DNA from: Rhynchopus euleeides | Taxonomy: Eukaryota; Euglenozoa; Diplonemea; Diplonemida; Diplonemidae | Reading direction: 5' to 3' | DNA: 64,000 bases | Assembly: GCA_963210315.1 (NCBI GenBank) | Contig: OY723298.1 | Location: 62,001 to 126,000, forward strand | Part shown: positions 44,379 to 53,700 of the stretch, piece after piece | Position numbering within the stretch: the first letter of the stretch is position 1 | Layout of the letters: every line of letters begins with the position of its first letter | Translations under genes and position numbers: made by a program | The notes under the pieces: model-generated | The model's database searches: none | What the model saw: only the letters and a program-made list of their open reading frames with translations | What the model was told of the DNA's origin: nothing

Positions 44379-46012
44379 TTACTTCGGGGACCCTGCACAT
44401 GCGTGTCGGGTAGGAGGGTGTCAACTACTTCTAGACGCGACCCGAAGGCTGCTCATGGTGAGCATGGTCTAGGTTCGTATGAGTCTCCAGACTTGGTTAT
44501 CCCTTGGCGCCGTTTCTGCCCTGGTGCTACCAGAGTGGCTTGCCGTGCCCACAAGGGAGCACGGAGACGCCTCACCATCTGTTCAGGACTCCTGATGCAA
44601 GCACCCGTCATGGTCCAGGGGAGCCACCCCCTGCTGTTTCATACTCCTGGCACAAGTGCCCGTCATGGTATGGGAAGCCTTCCCAGGCAGTTTAAGGTCG
44701 TGCCCGGGACCTATTTTTTGCGAGAAACAAAAGCGGTGACTGTTATGATACCAGCACCCCTGCTAGACCCACCTTTCCAGGACCGCAACAGGGAGTTTGA
44801 GCAAATATACATCACGTGGCGTATGGCAGTGCACACTCAGGGTGATAGCCCCGACGATTGGGCAAAACCACAGCCACGATCTGTATCGATCTTGCCAAGC
44901 CCTATGCGGTTCCGTTGGCTATGTCTTTGAGTGGTGTGCTGAGCAACTAACCTATCATCCTTGAAAAAAATAACACGCCCGCCCGGCCAGGGGCAGAAAA
45001 CGCGACGAACCTTGTTTGTTTGTAAAACGTGCCTCGCGCTTGCACTTGAGTTGCCTGCGCAGGCGGCCCCGAAGGAATAGAGCACCACCCCCACCAGGAT
45101 ATCGGGTTCGAGGCGGTGGGGGAGGTGGGCATCGGGTCATCAGGGCCTCGGAGCATCGGCGCAGCACACCCACAGGGGCTTCGGAATCAACTGCGGGCAT
45201 GAGTGCGACCCCCGCGAGCGGGGAGGGCAAACGTGCCGCAGCTTGTCCATAGCGCCCTGAGACGGGTTGGGCTGCTCCGCAGCGTGTGCTGTTGGGTTGC
45301 AATGGCACTCCCCGCCAACACGGAAGAAAATACATCAAATCAAATCAAAGAAAATCAGCCGGCCGGGGGGTGGAGACACAGCAGGCACGAGCAGCCACGG
45401 CCAGAGAGACAGGGGGGTGCGGATAGCGCGAGACGCGCTTGTGCGCAGTGGGCGTGGGGCGGGAGAGAGAGAGAATGGGCATGCGTGCGTTCTATATCGG
45501 TGTGGTGGTGTGTGTGCAAGCGCAGGCCCTTGTGGTCGCGGTTGCAACCCAGCACACAATCAGCCGCAGCAGTGCCCTGGTATCTCTTCTTCCTCCCCTT
45601 CCCACGGCGGCCCACCCGCGCAGCTGGGTTCCGGTCCCCTGCCAGGCTCGGGTGCTCCTCCCGTTCGTCCGCCCCCCGGGCACGCGTGCCGCCCGCCCCC
45701 ACGCACGCACAGAGGGCGCGCATGTGGGGGGTAGGGCAGCAGCACACGGAACCAGCAGAAAAGGAAATTGACGGGGAGTGAGTGGGGGAATGAAAAGCAA
45801 AGGCATAGGAGCCGACATGGAATAAGGTGGGAGTGGAAGTGAAAGCTTAGAAATGAGGGGGGAATTGATAAGAGGCAAATGCGTGTGTTTTGCCGGAAAC
45901 GGAATGGTGAAAAGGTTTGCTTGTGTGCGAAAAAGCACACGCAAAATGATGCCGACTTGTTGCGTGGGTCAGCATAGAAGGAAAGGAGGTCAGACAGGCA
46001 GCCCTCTTGCAC
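44379..46012. other. Intergenic region, no supported gene
   Basis: Contains a short internal repeat (cccgtcatggt at about 44606 and 44661) and unremarkable sequence. A plus-strand frame at 44133-44930 (265 aa) crosses repeat copy A and has no recognisable motif, so I do not call it. The right part should hold the tyrosinase 3' UTR. Confidence 0.45.
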
Positions 46013-47431
46013 CTACAGCACCTTGCACTGGTCGTACATGTCCGGCCTCGACGCACCCACCATGCGCAGCCACTCGGACGAAGGAGCCGCACGGGTTGCC
46101 CCCAGCAGCGAGCACTCGTACAGCGCAAGCTTGCGCAGCAGATCGCGCTTCGACAGCTGGGTGGTCGACTCAGCCACCAGCTCGTCGTGCTTCGCCTGCA
46201 CCAGCGGGTTGGAGAACCGGACGTTGTGGGCACTGCCCGCGGCCGCGCCCGTCACTGCCGCAGCCCTCGCGTCGCGCGTCGCCCCCACGAACTGGCACGT
46301 GTTGCTGCAGCTGTCGGCGCTGACCCTGTTCCCGTCGTCGCACTGCTCCTCCCCGTCGCGTGTCCCGTCCCCGCAGCACGTGCGGTACGGCGTCTCTGCC
46401 GGCTGCGCCCAGACCCACTCGACCTCGGTGGCGCCCGTCTCCTTGTCCGTCCCGGCCAGCTGTGCCGCCAGGTTGTCCGGCCCGTACGAGTACGTCACCC
46501 CGTTGGGCAGCGCTGTCAGGCTCCACATGTCGCGCACCGTCACGAGCTCCGCCAGCTCAGGCAGCGCCGACCCCCCCGCGTCGTAGGCGTACGGCATCGT
46601 CGCGTCCAGGTCGAACGCGCTGTCCGGCAGGGACGACGACCAGCGGCGCGACTCCGCCTCGTAGTGGACACCCTCCTGCAGCGCCGACTTGTCCACCTTG
46701 TCGTGCTCGTGGTAGTCCTGCCACAGCGCCCACAGGCGGTCCACGTTCGCGTGGTGCATGAAGAAGACCGGGTCCGCGGGGGACTGCATGGTGGCCATCT
46801 GGCCCCCGATGTAGATGTGCGGGGCGGCGTGCGGCGCACCCTCGACACGCACCGAGAAGGCACGGAAGGTCCGGTGGCTGGTGATGATCTCCATCAGCGC
46901 CGCCTCCCCCGTGAAGCCCTGCCCGGTCCTCTGGCGCGCCAGGCATGCCCCGTCGCGCAGCGTCCAGTTTGCCGCAATCCCGTTGTCGATGCACTGCCTC
47001 TGCCTCATCGGGTGGTTCACCAGGTTCCCGAAGGTGCGGTTCTTCAGCGGCGCCGACGCAGCCTGGCGCTCCTCGCTCCCCGCGTCGCGCTCCCAGTCCC
47101 AGTACGGCACCGTCACGCACTCGAACCCGGGCAGGCTGCGCAGCATGTTCTCGTACTGCAGCACGTACTGACGGTGCCACGCCAGGAACGCAGATGTCTG
47201 GTGAGCGTACTGCTCCTGCAGCTGGTGCGTCTCCACAATATTGAGGTACGTTTCCCGGCGGTCCCGCACCAGCGTCTCCACAGCGTCTGCGAACAGCTGC
47301 CTCTCCGAACACGTCAGGCTCGAGTACGCCTTCCGCACACGCGGCCCGCAGCCGTCGTTAGTGGTGTTCTGCTGTGCCACGCACAGCGCGGCACACCCGC
47401 CCAGCAGTAGCAACGCCCGCATGCCCGCCAT
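46013..47431 (-). CDS. Secreted tyrosinase with DUF4215-type Cys motif
   Basis: A single exon encodes 472 aa. It is a type-3 copper oxidase that hydroxylates phenols or oxidises catechols. A signal peptide is clear (MAGMRALLLLGGCAALCVAQ). CuA ligands are H69, H77 and H86 (TH...AH...FLAWHRQYV). CuB ligands are H201, H205 and the HH pair at 226-227 (PHAAPHIYIGGQM, then DPVFFMHHANVDRLW). So all expected His are present and the enzyme should be active. After the catalytic domain, residues 352-379 read CCGDGTRDGEEQCDDGN...DSCSNTC, a match to the Cys-rich DUF4215 pattern also seen in myxobacterial secreted proteins. A helical C-terminus follows. I start at ATG 47431 because it opens the signal peptide; a ttgttccatcag acceptor-like site lies just upstream. 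The product could be extracellular, in pigment, wall or phenolic oxidation. Confidence 0.95.
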   Translation of the reverse strand: MAGMRALLLLGGCAALCVAQQNTTNDGCGPRVRKAYSSLTCSERQLFADAVETLVRDRRETYLNIVETHQLQEQYAHQTSAFLAWHRQYVLQYENMLRSLPGFECVTVPYWDWERDAGSEERQAASAPLKNRTFGNLVNHPMRQRQCIDNGIAANWTLRDGACLARQRTGQGFTGEAALMEIITSHRTFRAFSVRVEGAPHAAPHIYIGGQMATMQSPADPVFFMHHANVDRLWALWQDYHEHDKVDKSALQEGVHYEAESRRWSSSLPDSAFDLDATMPYAYDAGGSALPELAELVTVRDMWSLTALPNGVTYSYGPDNLAAQLAGTDKETGATEVEWVWAQPAETPYRTCCGDGTRDGEEQCDDGNRVSADSCSNTCQFVGATRDARAAAVTGAAAGSAHNVRFSNPLVQAKHDELVAESTTQLSKRDLLRKLALYECSLLGATRAAPSSEWLRMVGASRPDMYDQCKVL

Positions 47432-48146
47432 TATGATGATTCCTCTGATGGAACAAACAACAGAACTGCCGGGGGTGTGCGTTGTGGTTGTGTCTGCGGT
47501 GCGACATGCTGCCCACCCCCCCCCCCACCTCCGACCGACAAGCATGCAGCATACAACACCAACACACACGTGAGGGGGGAGGCCACCGTTGCCTAACTGG
47601 GCTTACTGAACCGCTCCCTTCTTGGATACCAGGCGTTGAGCACCACCTCCACCCCCACCCCACAATCATGCTTGCCTGCACCACGCGCGCGCCATCAGCA
47701 TCGCCACCGCCCTTCCTTCCAATTGGTCGCTGCAGCAGTGGCACCAGGCCTGGCCCCCGAACAGTACCGGCCTCAACCGCTCGGCTTTTTGCCACCAAAA
47801 GAAGAACCTCCCTCTGTCGGGGGACCGCACCACGGTACGGATTCCGCCCCCCCACCCCCACCAAGTCTCGAACGCCACCCTCCCCCGATCGGTTATATTC
47901 TTCCAGCCACACTGCTTCTCTCTGCCTCTCTGCTTCGCGAGACGGAGGAGAGAGAGGGGGTGTGGGGGTACACATACACACACCCCCCGTCGTTTGCAAC
48001 ATGCTCAGCAGAACTGAACTCCACCACCACCACCACCACCCCGACCACGACCCCCCCTCCCCGGTGGTTAATCAGGTCTGCAGCGAGTGGAGGGGGGTAG
48101 GGAGGGGGGAAAGGTAAGTGGTTTCTTTTGCGGAGAGCCAGGCCAA
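47432..48146. other. Upstream region of tyrosinase gene
   Basis: Holds the tyrosinase 5' region, repeat copy B (47691-47899), a GA-rich stretch near 47945 and a CAC repeat at about 48022-48042. No gene is seen. Confidence 0.5.
47691..47899 (+). repeat. Dispersed repeat, copy B, upstream of the tyrosinase gene
   Basis: Second copy of the 44160-44378 element in the same orientation, 10 bp shorter. It begins 260 bp upstream of the tyrosinase ATG, so both copies occupy the same position relative to their minus-strand genes. Confidence 0.93.
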
Positions 48147-48169
48147 AAATTGTTGTAAACCCCCCCCCC

Positions 48170-48206
48170 CGCATAATATTAAATATAGAATATTTAATAT
48201 TATGCG
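48170..48206. repeat. AT-rich inverted repeat, 17-bp perfect arms
   Basis: cgcataatattaaatat at 48170-48186 pairs perfectly with 48190-48206 across aga. Confidence 0.97.
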
Positions 48207-48485
48207 TACCTGGGACCCCCCGTGTTTAAGTCCCCCCCCCTGGAGGCGATTTTCGGCCGGGGGGGACTTAAACACGGGGGGGGCGGACCTAAACACAGGG
48301 GGGGCTTAAACACGGGGGTGGCACAGTGGAGACCAAGAAGACCTCTTCCTCTGCTGTCGTAGGGGGGTAATTCCGGTCCGGATGAACTTTTGGCACCCCA
48401 CTTTTCGACTCTGACAGCACCTGGAGGGCCTAGGGGCCACCTGATGACCCTCCAGACCAGCCCACCCCCGTGTTTAGGTCCCCCT

Positions 48486-48533
48486 GTGTTTAAGTCCCCC
48501 CCCTGCCAGACCCCCAGGGGGGGACTTAAACAC
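48486..48533. repeat. Inverted repeat of gtgtttaagt plus C run
   Basis: gtgtttaagt followed by a C run and ctg at 48486-48505 pairs with the same motif on the other strand at 48515-48533. A related hairpin with arms at 48216-48240 and 48259-48282 lies upstream, and degenerate single arms lie near 48284-48320 and 48463-48480. Confidence 0.9.
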
Positions 48534-48586
48534 GGGGGTAAGGGGGGGGGACTTATACACGGGGGGTCCCAGGTATATTTAATATT

Positions 48587-48700
48587 ATGGGGGCCTTCGC
48601 TACCAAGTGTGACTGAGTGAGAAAAAGTGAGCCACGGCCCACTTCCCCTCACTGGCTGACGAGCTGTGACGAGCAGTGACTGGTAGCGAGGGCCCCCTAT
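48587..48700. repeat. Inverted repeat, arms atgggggcc(t/c)tcgctacca
   Basis: The left arm 48587-48605 and the right arm 48681-48700 match with one base difference and one gap. Both are flanked by tatatttaatattatg, which suggests a small unit inserted between AT-rich motifs. Confidence 0.85.
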
Positions 48701-48745
48701 GAGTTATATTTAATATTATGAGTTTTGGGGGCCTATATTTAATAT

Positions 48746-48957
48746 TACACGGTGGACTCCAGCCACCCTAGCGGGAGTCTGGGAGCGGGAGTCTGAGAGG
48801 GTGTCTTTTTCTGCAGTATGTACTGGAGACTCCCGCTAGCGGGAGTCTATTTTCCAGCTAATTTAGGCTAAAGACTCCCGCTAGTGGGAGTCCGAGACTC
48901 CCGCTAGTTGAGACTCCCGAAAAGGGTTACCCTACCCCCGCTGGAGTCCACCGTGTA
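48746..48957. repeat. 212-bp inner unit with 18-bp perfect terminal inverted repeats
   Basis: tacacggtggactccagc at 48746-48763 is the exact reverse complement of 48940-48957. Between them actcccgct / agcgggagt occurs repeatedly in both orientations, including a 22-bp perfect palindrome at 48827-48848 centred on gctagc. Confidence 0.95.
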
Positions 48958-49261
48958 TGAGTTCTGGGCGTTTTGCTATCAGGACTCACTTGCAAAAAAC
49001 CGCTGGCGAACAACGGGTGCTGAAAATAGGATTTTTTCAGTCACCTACGTCATGTACAGACACTGTGCGTCCCCGGAGATGACCTCTTTTGGCCTACTAG
49101 CCGAAAAAAACGCCCAAAAAACGCCCAAAAACGCCCTATTTAATATTACGAGTTATTTAATATTATGCGTTATATTTAATATTATGCGTCATATTTAATA
49201 TTATGCGCTATTTAATATTACGCGTTATTTAACATTATACAGGGGGGGGGGTTTACAATTT

Positions 49262-50728
49262 AACTTTCAGAACGCGCCCGGAGGGGGGGGGGGCGGGGGC
49301 GGGGCAGGAGCGTGCCCTTCTCCGTCCTCCTCCCACTTGTGGAATAGGGGAGGGCTCGCAGTATCCTGTATGGTGCCCTCCGCCTTTTTACGGCTCTGCA
49401 GACTTTTGAGTGAGTGAAGTGGGGTGTGGGGGGGGGGTTACAGAAATGAATCAACCTCTCGTGGCCCTATTTTGCTGCTGCACTGCCAGATGGCGGGGTT
49501 ACGGGGTTATGACTATGCCTGGGGTCTTAAACTTTCGAACCCCCCCACTCCCTTCCCCCCTCCCCTTCCATCCCCCATCCCTGCTGACGGCAAGGATGGG
49601 CCAAAAAGGGGTTGATTTCTGCGCGTGAGCCGCACCAAAAACGCGGGGAACACAACACAGAACACGGAATTGAGGGGAGACAGGCGGGCTTCCTCGCCGA
49701 GAAACGAGGAAGAGAGAGAGAGAGAGAAGGGAACCTCTCCTTTGAGGGGAGGGGTGTGGTTGATGTGGACAGGCCTTGCCTTTCTTTAAGCCCAACTCAT
49801 GACGAAAGCGATTCACGCATCAGCTGCAAACTGTTGCCTGTCGAGAGGGGGGAAGAGGGGGTGGGGGGGTGAAATAGACAGACGAAACGATGCTAATATG
49901 CGGCACCGAAGCAGAGAACGGTTGTCTGGGCACCTGGCGCATAAGCTCGTGAAGATTCAAGGGCACCCCGAAACATATTTTTTTTTGTATTTTTTTGCGG
50001 CAGTGTAGTACAAACGCCCCTCCAACCCGGTCCAAAACCTGCCCCCCCCTTGATCTCTGCCCTGCTTTGATCTCACCGATCCAATCGCAGACCCCATACA
50101 GGGGGTTCCGTTCGTTACTGACTGAGACTGCTGACACCCACGTCCTCGATTTACGATCTTCACTGTTCAACACAAAACCACTGCGGCAGGCCACTCCGGG
50201 GCAGAGAGAGATCGCTGGCTGGTGTTACTTTCCGGTGTCGACAACCCGAGCTGCTGTGAGAGAGCCAAGAGCTACCCTAAACTGCAGACCCCGATCCGTC
50301 GCACCTCGACATCTCCCCTACAGAGCAGGACGGAGGCTTTGCTTTCTCTTTTGTATATTTTTTGGTCGCGCAAAAATAAGAAAAAGGTAAAACCCCATTT
50401 GCGAAACGAAGACAGGTGTGGTGTGGGAGTGGAGAGGGTGGAAAAAAAGGGCGGCGCCGTTTTCGAAAATCGAAATCGCAAACAGCACGCGGGACAAAAA
50501 AAGGACGAATCGCCCTGCGGGAGGAACGAGGGAGGTGGCGAGAGGTCGGTGTGTGCGTGACGCACCCACTGGGGGGGGGAGGCCTCCCTCGCCTGTTTCT
50601 TCTTCTTTCTGAGAACCGGCGGAAAAACAATAATCCGAAGCAGGAGGGGAGGGGCAGGCTTTCCGCTCCAGAGTGCAGAAAGGCGGGCCCTCCCCTCCCA
50701 GCGTCATCAGACTGGCAGGGAGACGAGC
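49262..50728. other. Intergenic region, no gene seen
   Basis: GC-rich runs near 49275-49300 and 49425-49440, a GA-rich stretch at about 49710-49730, and otherwise unique sequence with only short frames. The right end should be the 3' UTR of the giant coiled-coil gene. Confidence 0.5.
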
Positions 50729-53700
50729 TCACAGGGACACGTCAATCCCGTTCATGAGTGCATCGTCATCGGTGTCAGTCTCGGTGTCTTCGATGGCAAA
50801 AGCATTGGGCGAGGGCGACGCACGGTCCGGGCCCTGTGGGATGGAGTGTTAGGTGAGAGGGGGCAACGTTCCTACCCTGACATACCAGCGCCCCGACGAC
50901 ACGAGCCCTCGATGTCTCAACAGTATCCTTGAGCTCGCGGAGCCCCTGTGGTGGTGGTGTGGAAGTGTCGCAGTCTCTCCATCCTTTGGTTGGACTACAG
51001 GCAAGGGTTCACCCGTGTGCCTGCCAGCAGCTCGGCTGTTGCCCTCACAACCCGGCATACCTGGAAGAGCAGCTGTGTGGCTGTGGGGTCCTGCAGGGAC
51101 CCGGGGACCTGCACCTTGGGGCGTGTTGGCTCCCCCTCGTCCGCCTCCAGCAGCGCCATGAGGGCGCCCAGAGGGCTGCTCTCGATGCAGCTCAGCTTGT
51201 CGCGTGTGGCGGCGGCCATCACACGCAGGGACGAGGTGCACCGCACCACCGCGATGGCGCGGCGGAACAGGACGCGCGGACCGCTGACGGCAGGCAGGTC
51301 GATCGGCACCAAGGCCTGCGTGAGGGCCGCACGCACCTGGCGCAGCAGGCGGCACCGCGACTCGAGGCAGTGGATGTGCACTGCGCAGACCTTGAACAGC
51401 GTCCCGTCCTCGATAGCGACAGGGGGGCGCTCCTCCTCTGCAAAGCTCCTGTGGGTCTCAGGGATCTCTGCCTCCAGTGCACGCAGGTGGTCCTCCAGGC
51501 GCCGCACATCGTACCTGTTGGTGGTGTGGTGTAGTGGTGTGGTGCAGGGGACAAGCCTCATACTTGAGGGCGGAGTTCTCCTCACGCAGCGACGTCACTG
51601 TGTAGTCGGCACCCATGTCGTGTGTTGCGCCGGTCAGCGTGGGCCACGCGTCGTGGCGCGGGGAAGTGACCTGCAGCTCCTGCAGGAGCAGGAGCGACGA
51701 AGACTGCCTGTTGCCGTGCCCGACAGGGCCCATGCGGACCATCTGGACAGCACCCGCATCCTCGAGGCGTGTGGAGTCCCACATCTTCAGGCGCTGCAGC
51801 AGGCGGTCCAGGTCCTGCGAGTCGCGCAGGAGGTTCTCCGCCAGCTGCTGCGTGGCGCCGCACCACCGCCCACGGTGCTGCTGCACCAGGACACGCCCGA
51901 TGGGGTCCGACCACGGCGACTGCACCCCGCGGATTGCACGGGCGTGGTTGAGGAAGGACCTCTTGTAGGCGGTGACATCCGTGTTCAGGCGCTCCTTCGC
52001 CTTCTTCGCCGCTTCCTGCAGTGTGGGTGGCGATGGGGCAGGCAGGGGGCAGGCAAGCAGCATACCTGGGCAGCGCGGATGGTGGTCGTCACATTCTTAC
52101 ACTCTTCCAGCAGCTCCTGCAGCGTGCGCTTGTGGAACGTGTTCTGCAAGGGGGCATGGGTGGTGGTGCCGAGTCGTGCCCACACGGGACATACCTGCAG
52201 GGGCCTGCCACGTGCGTGAAGCACGCTGAACAGCTTCGACTCAAGGCGCTGCTGCAGCTGTGGGGGGTGTGGTGGGGTGAGAGCGAAAAGCGGAAACACC
52301 TGTCAAGTTCGCGCAACCGCTCCTCTGAAACAAATGAAACCATAGCAGAACAGCACCACACGAGCCTTGGCTGCATACCTCGTTGAGCTTGTCACACAGC
52401 CCCAGCTGGCTGGTGGCGGCAGTGACGGCAGCTGTGCACAGGTCGTTCAGGCGCTCCACTTCGGTGTTCATCAGCTCGGCCCACGCCGACTCGCCGACAT
52501 CGCTGCCTTGGCGGAGCAGGTCCAGGGCATCGTGGGGCGGCTCCACAGCCACGGGTGCAGGCCTAGGTGCTTCGTGCTGCTGCGCGAGCTTCAGGCGGCT
52601 GTCCGCCACCTCCAGCTGCTTGAGCAGCGCCTCCACCTTGTCCTCCGAGTCCCTGCGCTTCTCGTCGGCTTCGCTGATCTGGTCGTCCGCGTCGCGCAGG
52701 GAGACGGAGAGCTGCGACACACGGTTCTCGAGTGTGAGGCACTTGCGCCGCACGCTCTCCAGGTCTGCTGTCAGCAGCAGCTTCTCCGTGAAGTAGTCCA
52801 CCTGCGTCTGCAGGTCTGCCACGGGTGCGGAGGAGTGCGGCTGCCCGCGCGTCACATCCAACTCTGCCTCCAGGCGCTTGATGGTGTTGAGCAGCGCCTT
52901 GCTGTCGCCCCGCTCCGGGCGGGGCTCGCGCTTGGCACGCAGCTGCATCTCCTCCGTGAGGCGCTTGTTGCGGCGCTGCGCATCCTTCACCTGCTCGTCG
53001 ACCACCTCCAGCTCGCGCTGCAGCTTGATGTTCTGCGCCACGACGCTCTCCGCTGTGGCGGAGGCCTCCTTGGCGCGACGCTCGTTCGCCAGGTGGTCTG
53101 TCGTCATGCGGTGGATAACCTTCTCGCACTCCGCCTTCTGCCGCTCACAGCGCCACAGGCTCTCGACAGCCTCCTTCAGATCGGCGGAAGCGCCCTCATG
53201 CTTCGTCCTCAGGTCCTCCGCCTCCTGCGCGGTCAGCTCCAGGCGCTGCTGCAGCGTCTCGGCACGCTTTGTCGCCAGTGCCGTCGCAGCTGCCACCCTG
53301 TCCTCTTCGCCAGTCAGCTTGAGGCGCTCCTCGGCGTCACGCCTTGCACGCTCCTTCACCTCAAGCTCCGCCCGCAGACCTGCAATAGTGTGTGCGTCCT
53401 TGATGTGCCCGTCCTGCAAGCGGGCAAGGCGCTCCCGTGCATCTGCTGCTGCGGCGTCGCGTTGGTCCAGTGCCGTGGCGAACTCTGTCTCCGACTGCGA
53501 GGCAGCGTGCTGCAGACGCTCGTTCGATGCGGCCAGTGCACTGCACTTCCCTTCCGACGTCGCAAGCTTTTTCCGCAGGGCAGCGCCCTCCTCCTGTGCC
53601 TCCTGCAGCAGGCGGGAGAGGTCTGTCTTCAGGCTGTGTGCTGCCGCGCTTGCCTCCGACTGCCCTGCCTGTGTGAAGGCCAGGGCGCGCTGCGCCTCGG

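Larger units (their letters stand above)
48147..49261. mobile_element. Fold-back, MITE-like element of nested inverted repeats
   Basis: The ends are degenerate inverted repeats. The left end is aaattgttgtaaac, a C run, then gcataatattaaata. The right end, read on the other strand, is aaattgtaaac, a C run, ctg, then tataatgttaaata. Inside are strong hairpins at 48170-48206, 48216-48282, 48486-48533, 48587-48700 and 48746-48957. Many copies of tatttaatatta, often followed by tgcg or cgcg, sit between them, including a run at 49137-49240. No transposase frame is present. I see no convincing target-site duplication, so the call as a mobile element is inference; a replication or matrix-attachment region is an alternative. 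Confidence 0.5.

Noticed and set aside
44133..44930. 265-aa plus-strand frame
   Set aside because: It crosses a dispersed repeat, has no motif, is on the opposite strand to all other genes, and has no visible splice or start context.
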